Source: JAQBDA01 sp963709875 (GTDB lineage Bacteria > Chloroflexota > Anaerolineae > Anaerolineales > UBA4823). Taken from it: DNA of 64,000 nt. Where the stretch lies: assembly GCA_963709875.1 (NCBI GenBank), contig CAVPYB010000011.1, positions 434,001-498,000 on the forward strand. The letters run 5' to 3'. This document shows positions 58,126 through 64,000 of the stretch, in pieces. The notes under the pieces are model-generated. The model saw nothing but the letters and a program-made list of their open reading frames with translations. It was not told where the DNA came from and did not search any database. A program made the translations under genes and the position numbers. The stretch's first letter is position 1; each line of letters opens with the position of its first letter.

Positions 58126-58388
58126 CAACCTGATATTCACTTTGATAAAAAACCAGAGTCTCTCCACTGAATGGACGCGGTTGTGCTGTTTGCGGGCGTA
58201 GCCCAACCAGTACAACCTCTTTCCTATGGTTTTGGATAGGTTCGAAATATTTTTCCGTCAGGCGGGAAGAAAGGAGATGCAGACCAGAAAAAGTGATGCC
58301 GCACCTGCCTCGAATCTGTCATGCAAGGCTGGATTGACAGGATCGTTCAAATCATTAACCCATTTGAAAGAGGAGGAATGTTAACCAC
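58126..58388 (+). other. Long leader of the second subtilase gene
   Basis: About 260 bases between promoter and ATG with no gene. It contains small hairpins (for example CCTAT/ATAGG near 58225-58242) and an AGGAGG about 12 bases before the start. I do not recognise a known riboswitch. Confidence 0.45.
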
Positions 58389-61300
58389 ATGCGAAAGCAA
58401 GCGACGAAAGTTTTCAGTATCCTGATCCTGCTAGCGCTGCTAGCTGTTCCCGTCAGCGCACAGGTGACCCCAGGGGCGTCTGCCAACCGGCAGGCAGTTC
58501 CCCAGAACCAGACCCAACTTGCAAGCGCACAATCGTTTTCTGATGGAGCCCTCGTGCTCGCTGATGGCTCCGCACCCAAGGCATCCCACCGGCTGATCGT
58601 TCAGCTCGCATCGCCAGCGGTGGCAGCCTGGGCAGGTGAGACTGCCGGCGCAACCTCCGGCGGCAAGATCGACTTCTCTGCGCCCAGCGTGCAGGCATAC
58701 CGCCAGCAGCTCGTAGCTGAGCAGGCTGCCTTCGTTGCCAATATGCAGGCAGCCTTGCCGGGCGCTTCGGTGGGCCAGTTCATTGACGAGTTCGGCGCCT
58801 ATATCGACCTGGCATACCAGGTCGCCTTCAACGGCGTAACGGTCGATCCGGGCGCAATGTCGACCCGCGAGGCCATGAAATCTCTGTCAGCCCTTCCGGG
58901 CGTCAAAGCTGTCTTCCCAGACTATGCCCACCAGCCGGATACCTACGCCAGCCTGCCGCTGATCAATGCTGATGCAGCCTGGAACAACGCGGGTATCGGC
59001 GGCATGGCGAACGCCGGCGCGGGCGTCAAAGTCGCCTCGATGGATGGCGGTCTGCACAACCAGGCTGCCATGTTCGACGGCACCGGCTTCAGCTACCCGG
59101 CCGATTACCCGCCGGGCGGTCTGGGACTGACCACCAACAACAACGGCAAGATCATCGCCTCGCGCGTGTACTTCCGCGCCTGGGACCCACCCTCCGCGGG
59201 TGATGAGAACCCCTGGCCCGGCACGCAGGGCACCTCGCACGGCACGCACACCGGCAGCACCGCCGCTGGCAACCAGGTGGTCGCCGATTACCTGGGTGTT
59301 ACCGAGACCGTCAGTGGCGTTGCTCCTGCGGCCTGGGTGATGAGCTACCGCGTGTTCTACAACAGCATCACCAACGATGGCTCCTTCTATGAAGCTGAGG
59401 GTCTGGCTGCACTGGAAGACATCCTGATGGATGGCGCAGATGTGCTGAATAACTCCTGGGGCGGCGGTCCCGGCAGTGCGGGCGGCGAGTTCGACCCGCT
59501 CGACCAGGCGCTGATCAATGTCGCCAGCGCCGGCACCTTCGTATCCATGTCGGCCGGCAATGCCGGACCGGGCAACGGCACCACCGACCATCCCTCGGAT
59601 GACTACATCAACGTGGCTGCCAGCTCGACCACCGGGACATTCGCTTCCGGGCGGCTGAACGTTATTGCCCCTGAACCGACCGATCCCAATCTGCAGGGTA
59701 TGCCATATGGAACCGCCCAGTTCGGCAATCCACTGCCCAGCGGCAGTACTATCACACATACCTTTATTACTGCGGCCAGCGTTGATCCTGCCAATGAGAT
59801 CGGCTGCAGCCCGTGGACGGGGACACCCTTCACCGGCAATGCTGCCCTTATCAAGCGCGGCACCTGCAACTTCTCCACCAAGGTTTACTACGCCCAGCAG
59901 GCTGGGGCTGACTTTGTGGTGATCTTCAATAACGCTGGGGATGGCCTGCTCAATATGGCTCCCGGTGACTTTGCTAACCTGGTCACCATCTCCTCCATTT
60001 TCGTCGGTCAGACCGACGGCGAAGCGATGAAGACCTGGTATAACTCCAACGGCAGCGCCTCGGTACTGGAAGTAGATACACTCGCCTTCCAGGCCGGAAA
60101 CATACCGGATGTCCTGGCCAGCTTCAGCAGCCGCGGCCCCGGTGTGGGTCTCGTGCTCAAGCCGGATATCACCGCTCCAGGCGTCAACATCCTGGCGCAG
60201 GGCTATGGTCAGGGGAGCGGTGAGGCACGCCACCTGGGCTTCGGCCAGGTATCGGGCACCTCCATGGCTTCCCCGCACGTTGCCGGTTCGGCAGCTCTGC
60301 TGCGCCAGATCCATCCAAGCTGGTCGAACGCAGCCATCAAGTCGGCGCTGATGTCCACCTCCAAGTATATGGGCGTGTGGAACAACGATGCCAGCCACGC
60401 CCAGCCGTTGGATATGGGCGCCGGGCGTCTGGATCTGACCAACGCCGCCGATCCGGGTGTGATCCTCGACCCGCCCAGCCTGAGCTTCGGCCAGGTTGTG
60501 ACCGGTACGGTGGAGCATATGAACGTCACCCTGACCAGCATCGCCACGGCCACCGAGACCTATGACCTGAGCGCAGTGTTCGTCGGCGGCACCTACCCGA
60601 CCCCCACCGTCTCGACCCCGGCTTACTTCGCGGTCAGCCCGGTAAGCGTCACCCTGCCTGCCGGTGGGACCGCCACCATCACGGTGACCTTCGACTCGTC
60701 TATGGGCGCCATCGGCGACAACCAGGGTCACATCGTAATGGATGGCGCGGCGTACGATGCGCATATGCCCGCCTGGGCGCGTGTTGCACCGCCACCGAGC
60801 GGCAAAGTGCTGGTGATCCAGAATGACTTCAGCTGGCTGCTGGGATATCCGGATTACCTGAGCTACTACACCGACACGCTGGACAACCTGGGCGTTTCCT
60901 ACGATGTTTGGAACGCGGATATGTACTTCGCCAATCCAACCAGCATCCCGGATGCAGCCTCCTTGTCAGCGTACGATGCAGTGATCTACTTCACAGGCGA
61001 TAACTACCAGCCGGACGGGACCTTCACGGTTTCTACGCCATTAACGCTCCTGGATATGAATATCCTCACAGAATATGCAAATGGCGGCGGGAAAGTCTTC
61101 GCTATGGGTCAAGACATGGCATCTGTACTGCAATCGGCAACCTTCGATGATGGCGAGTTCTTCTACAGCTCCGTGCTGGGAGGCAACTACCTGCAGGACA
61201 GTGTGACCGGGTTTGATCTGCCTTCTGCGCCTGTACAGGCTGCAGCTGATGCACCGCAGGCGCTCCAGGGCCTTCAGATTGACCTTACCGGCATGGAGTA

Positions 61301-62861
61301 CAGCATGGTACCGCTCGCCGGTGCCAATGAAGTGCCCCCGGTGGCTACAGTCAACAGCGGAGATGCTTACTTCGCTTACGATGCTGCCAACGAGATGCTG
61401 TACTACGATGTGTACGTCTACCCAACCAACCCGATGACCGTCACCGCCTCGCACATCCATGATGGCGCGGCTGGCGTCAATGGCGGCGTTGTACAGCCGC
61501 TGTTCGTCGGCCCGCAGTACATCACCGATACGCTCAACTACAGCGGCTCATTCATGTACACGGATACCGTCAAGCTGTTCAGCGAAGGACTGTACATCAA
61601 CGTCCACACGACGGACTACCCGTCGGGTGAGCTGCGTGCCCAGGTGGTCGCCACACCTTCGGGTGACGGTGCCGGCAACCAGTTCTATATCGACGAGCTG
61701 GAGACCCTGCCGAACGCTGAACCGGATGGCAACGGTGCGGCATACCCGTACACCGCGCTCCTGCGCTACCCTGGTCCCTACAACGCTGCGGAAGGCACGG
61801 TCGCTATGGCGCACCGCGCCCAGCCCAGCCTGGAGAACCCGGGAGTGGCTTACTTCGGGCGCTCGATCTACACCTCCTTCGGTCTGGAGGGCGTGAACAA
61901 CGGCCTTGGCGGCATCAGCCGCGAGGCGCTGCTGTCTGCCTTCATGGACTGGGCGATGGACGAGCCGGCTGTGACCATCTCGAACACCACACCGATCAAT
62001 GCCGCTGCATCGACCTACTTCACGGCCGATGTTACATCCAATATCACCGGCACGGTGGGTGTGGAGTACCGTTGGGACTACGGCGATGGCAGTGCCTATG
62101 CTGGACCGTACGCTTCCAACCAGACCTTCCACATCTACGAGGAATGCGGCACCTATTCGGTGCGCGTGGAAGCCAAGGACTCCTGGGGCAACGTCGCCAT
62201 CGGTGAGTTCGAGGCTGAGGTAGAAAACTGCACGGCGCTGCCAACGGTATATTTGCCTCAGGTTTTCAAGAGCTATCCTACGGCTAATGTACGCGTGGCG
62301 CATGCCTCCCCGGATGCACCTGCAGTTGATGTGCTTGTGAATGACAGTGCAGCATTCAGCAACCTGGCATTTGCTGGGGTAACAGCCTATGCTAACCTGT
62401 TAGCAGACACATACAACATCAAGGTGGTCCCCACCGGTGCGACCACCCCGGTTGTCATCGAAGCTGACCTTCCGCTGGCAGCGAGCACCGACTATACTGT
62501 GGCGGCGGTCAACAACCTGGCCAGCATCGAAGCCCTGGTGTTTGTGGATGATAACAGCGCACCTGCGGCTGGCAAAGCGCATGTCCGCTTTATCCACCTA
62601 TCTCCGGATGCACCCGCAGTAGATGTCGCTGTGACGAGCGGTCCGGTGCTGTTCAGCAATGTGGCTTTCAAGGAAGCCAGCAGCTATCTGCCTGTTGATG
62701 CCGGTACCTACGATCTTGAGGTCAGGCTGGCAGGTACCTCTACAGTTGCTCTGACTGTTCCTGGGGTGACCCTGCAAGATGGCAAGGTCTATACTGTCTT
62801 TGCCGAAGGTTTAGCCGCCGGAACGCCAGCATTGCAAGCCGTGCTGACCGTGGATAACTAA
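58389..62861 (+). CDS. Secreted subtilisin-like serine protease (S8) with PA, CHRD, PKD and DUF4397 domains, 1490 aa
   Basis: A signal peptide (residues 1-25, ending PVSAQ) and a prodomain lead into the S8 domain with Asp219 (VASMDGG), His284 (TSHGTHTGS) and Ser625 (GTSMASPHV). A PA insert (GNAALIKRGTCNFSTK) lies before Ser. Later domains are: a DJ-1/ThuA-like segment near residues 800-900, a CHRD domain (MVPLAGANEVPPVATVNSG, SHIHDGAAG), a PKD domain (YRWDYGDGSA), the motif TVYLPQVFKSY, and two DUF4397 units (RVAHASPDAPAVDVLV; RFIHLSPDAPAVDVAV). Unlike its neighbours, the YLP motif is internal, with the DUF4397 units after it. The frame is intact. It is probably a surface or shed protease that binds matrix. 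Confidence 0.93.
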   Translation: MRKQATKVFSILILLALLAVPVSAQVTPGASANRQAVPQNQTQLASAQSFSDGALVLADGSAPKASHRLIVQLASPAVAAWAGETAGATSGGKIDFSAPSVQAYRQQLVAEQAAFVANMQAALPGASVGQFIDEFGAYIDLAYQVAFNGVTVDPGAMSTREAMKSLSALPGVKAVFPDYAHQPDTYASLPLINADAAWNNAGIGGMANAGAGVKVASMDGGLHNQAAMFDGTGFSYPADYPPGGLGLTTNNNGKIIASRVYFRAWDPPSAGDENPWPGTQGTSHGTHTGSTAAGNQVVADYLGVTETVSGVAPAAWVMSYRVFYNSITNDGSFYEAEGLAALEDILMDGADVLNNSWGGGPGSAGGEFDPLDQALINVASAGTFVSMSAGNAGPGNGTTDHPSDDYINVAASSTTGTFASGRLNVIAPEPTDPNLQGMPYGTAQFGNPLPSGSTITHTFITAASVDPANEIGCSPWTGTPFTGNAALIKRGTCNFSTKVYYAQQAGADFVVIFNNAGDGLLNMAPGDFANLVTISSIFVGQTDGEAMKTWYNSNGSASVLEVDTLAFQAGNIPDVLASFSSRGPGVGLVLKPDITAPGVNILAQGYGQGSGEARHLGFGQVSGTSMASPHVAGSAALLRQIHPSWSNAAIKSALMSTSKYMGVWNNDASHAQPLDMGAGRLDLTNAADPGVILDPPSLSFGQVVTGTVEHMNVTLTSIATATETYDLSAVFVGGTYPTPTVSTPAYFAVSPVSVTLPAGGTATITVTFDSSMGAIGDNQGHIVMDGAAYDAHMPAWARVAPPPSGKVLVIQNDFSWLLGYPDYLSYYTDTLDNLGVSYDVWNADMYFANPTSIPDAASLSAYDAVIYFTGDNYQPDGTFTVSTPLTLLDMNILTEYANGGGKVFAMGQDMASVLQSATFDDGEFFYSSVLGGNYLQDSVTGFDLPSAPVQAAADAPQALQGLQIDLTGMEYSMVPLAGANEVPPVATVNSGDAYFAYDAANEMLYYDVYVYPTNPMTVTASHIHDGAAGVNGGVVQPLFVGPQYITDTLNYSGSFMYTDTVKLFSEGLYINVHTTDYPSGELRAQVVATPSGDGAGNQFYIDELETLPNAEPDGNGAAYPYTALLRYPGPYNAAEGTVAMAHRAQPSLENPGVAYFGRSIYTSFGLEGVNNGLGGISREALLSAFMDWAMDEPAVTISNTTPINAAASTYFTADVTSNITGTVGVEYRWDYGDGSAYAGPYASNQTFHIYEECGTYSVRVEAKDSWGNVAIGEFEAEVENCTALPTVYLPQVFKSYPTANVRVAHASPDAPAVDVLVNDSAAFSNLAFAGVTAYANLLADTYNIKVVPTGATTPVVIEADLPLAASTDYTVAAVNNLASIEALVFVDDNSAPAAGKAHVRFIHLSPDAPAVDVAVTSGPVLFSNVAFKEASSYLPVDAGTYDLEVRLAGTSTVALTVPGVTLQDGKVYTVFAEGLAAGTPALQAVLTVDN

Positions 62862-62926
62862 TCTTCGAAGCTCGCAGATCGTCTGGTGGCATAAGCGCTT
62901 ACCGTTCGATCTGCAGGTAAACGACA

Positions 62927-62962
62927 AAAATGCGGCGAGCCGATCTAGGCTCGCCGCATTTT
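62927..62962 (+). terminator. Intrinsic terminator after the second subtilase
   Basis: A perfect 15-bp stem (62927-62941 with 62948-62962) closes a 6-base loop, followed by GAAATTTTTTATTT. It is a strong terminator, 66 bp after the stop. Confidence 0.9.
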
Positions 62963-63062
62963 GAAATTTTTTATTTGTATAAGAGTGGTTGGGCAGGGAA
63001 GAGTGTGTTTTTCTATACATTTCACTGTGATTGATCCTTGATGTGTATCGTGATGCCGGCAA

Positions 63063-63071
63063 TGATATAAT
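63063..63071 (+). promoter_or_regulatory. Extended -10 promoter of the Kelch-LuxR gene
   Basis: TGATATAAT (TGn plus TATAAT) lies 41 bp before the ATG at 63112. No good -35 is visible at 17 bp. It is the third extended -10 in this cluster. Confidence 0.55.
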
Positions 63072-63111
63072 TCCCCAGCAGAAATTTCACCGGGGAAGCC
63101 CATTTAGACGC

Positions 63112-64000
63112 ATGCCTGACACCAACGAACTCAGCGAGCGTGAGCTGGAGATCTTGGAGCTGGTTGCTACCGGGGCGAGCAATAAAGAGATCGCCCAGCA
63201 GCTCTATATCAGCGCCAATACGGTCAAAGTTCACCTGCGCAATATCTTCGCCAAGATCGAGGTCACCACCCGCACAGAGGCGGCCATGTACGCTGTGCAG
63301 AGCGGGTTGGTTCCGGCCACGCCGGAGCAGGATAGCGTTGCGCAAGGGGCACCGGACGCCGGTCAAGAAGACACGCAGCCGGAGGCTTCGACCTGGCGGG
63401 TTTACGCCTGGTGGGGGGTCGTGGCTGTGGTGGTGATACTGGCGCTGGCAGGTGTGTTGTACCTGGCAACACGCAGACCCCCTGAGGCGGTCTCCGCCAG
63501 CCCGGCTGCCCCGCAGGTCGAGGCGCGCTGGCAGATCAAGGCGCAGATGCTCACCCCCCGCTCGGGACTGGCGCTGGCGGCTTACGAGGAGCAGCTGTAT
63601 GCCATCGGCGGCGAAGCCGGTGGTCAGGTTAGCGGGTCAGTCGAGGTATTCAACCCCAACCTGAACGAGTGGCAGGCGCTCAGTGACAAACCCACTCCGG
63701 TGGCGGATGTCGCCGCGGTCGTGATCGGTGGCAAGGTGTATGTCCCGGGCGGCAGGCTGCTCTCGGGGGAGATGTCGCCAGCCCTGGAGGTCTACGACCC
63801 GCTGCAGGATGCCTGGGAGAGCGGGGCAAAGCTGCCCCAGGCGGTCAGCGCCTACGCCCTGGCGGTTATCGAGGGCAAGCTGTACCTGTTCGGCGGCTGG
63901 GACGGGCAGGAATACCTGGATATTGCCTGGCGCTACGACCCCGGAACGGACCGCTGGGAAGTGCTGCATTCCATGCCCACCCGGCGCGCTTACGCCGGTG
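63112..64000 (+). CDS. Membrane-bound LuxR-type regulator with Kelch repeats (3' partial)
   Basis: Open to the end of the window (296 codons seen). Residues 5-65 are a LuxR/NarL helix-turn-helix (LSERELEILELVATGASNKE, then VKVHLRNIFAKI). An acidic linker leads to one membrane helix at about residues 96-119 (VYAWWGVVAVVVILALAGVL). Kelch repeats follow outside the membrane (LYAIGGEAGG, VYVPGGRLLS, LYLFGGWDGQ), each with the double Gly and a later Trp; at least three are seen and more probably continue. DNA binding at the N-terminus and a sensor outside the cell is a ToxR-like layout with a different fold. The neighbouring subtilase genes are candidate targets; this is an inference. Confidence 0.88.
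   Translation, partial: MPDTNELSERELEILELVATGASNKEIAQQLYISANTVKVHLRNIFAKIEVTTRTEAAMYAVQSGLVPATPEQDSVAQGAPDAGQEDTQPEASTWRVYAWWGVVAVVVILALAGVLYLATRRPPEAVSASPAAPQVEARWQIKAQMLTPRSGLALAAYEEQLYAIGGEAGGQVSGSVEVFNPNLNEWQALSDKPTPVADVAAVVIGGKVYVPGGRLLSGEMSPALEVYDPLQDAWESGAKLPQAVSAYALAVIEGKLYLFGGWDGQEYLDIAWRYDPGTDRWEVLHSMPTRRAYAG

Noticed and set aside
58887..60764. Minus-strand open frame of 625 codons opposite the second subtilase
   Set aside because: It is opposite the intact S8 catalytic domain, and its translation is low-complexity Gly/Ala/Val/His-rich without a domain.
1..64000. rRNA, tRNA, CRISPR arrays, prophage or complete insertion sequences
   Set aside because: None seen in gaps between genes on either strand; the only mobile trace is the ISL3 remnant.

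Overview
The window looks like a piece of a Chloroflexota genome, most likely class Anaerolineae, probably from an environmental or metagenome assembly. I base this on gene content: a Tad/Flp pilus cluster without a secretin or other outer-membrane part, a YlmD-YlmE-YggT-YggU row, paired multi-membrane proteins of the YfhO type, proline/threonine-rich lipoproteins, and very large secreted subtilases carrying a YLP motif near their C-termini. No rRNA, tRNA or CRISPR array was seen. The placement is inferred; no phylogeny was run.

Layout. 1-273 is the tail of a sensor kinase. 302-6665 is a Tad/Flp pilus cluster (pilin, CpaB, CpaE, CpaF, TadB, TadC), followed by comF and a long-form ribosome hibernation factor. 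8.2-10.4 kb on the minus strand is a TlpA thioredoxin, a degenerate Lgt-like membrane protein, a cyclic-nucleotide-binding protein and a small protein. 10.5-12.3 kb holds two thioredoxin-fold lipoproteins; the second has an in-frame TGA exactly where the first CXXC cysteine should be (selenoprotein candidate). 12.4-15.5 kb is a copper cassette (CsoR, CopZ, CopA) with a clear promoter and operator. 15.6-21.2 kb has a Tat-exported L,D-transpeptidase, a CcdA/TlpA/glutaredoxin-DUF2085 redox operon and the ylm-type row. 21.3-24.6 kb (minus) is a membrane-anchored NACHT-HEAT NTPase with a coiled-coil zinc-ribbon protein. 24.7-35.1 kb is a tightly overlapping operon of two pairs of giant membrane proteins with a sensor kinase embedded in it. 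35.4-37.6 kb is MoxR/DUF58; then an XRE regulator, gmd, a lipoprotein-type PCMT, a spermidine-synthase-like membrane protein, an ABC-2 exporter, a thymidylate-kinase-like protein, a nucleoside phosphorylase and a GNAT. 46.8-62.9 kb is an array of three huge secreted proteins (one multidomain protein and two subtilases), with an ISL3 transposase remnant between the first and second. The window ends inside a gene for a LuxR-type DNA-binding domain joined through one membrane helix to Kelch repeats.

A striking property of the stretch from 9 to 54 kb is that about 16 otherwise well-conserved genes or gene parts are split by a single-base shift, nearly always one extra base, and two or three by an in-frame stop. 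I treat most of these as residual sequencing errors and annotate one gene across each break, saying where the break lies. The corrected lengths come out as whole codons, which supports this reading. The most interesting biological candidates are the UxxC thioredoxin lipoprotein, the membrane-bound Kelch-LuxR regulator beside the protease array, and the kinase-containing YfhO-type operon.
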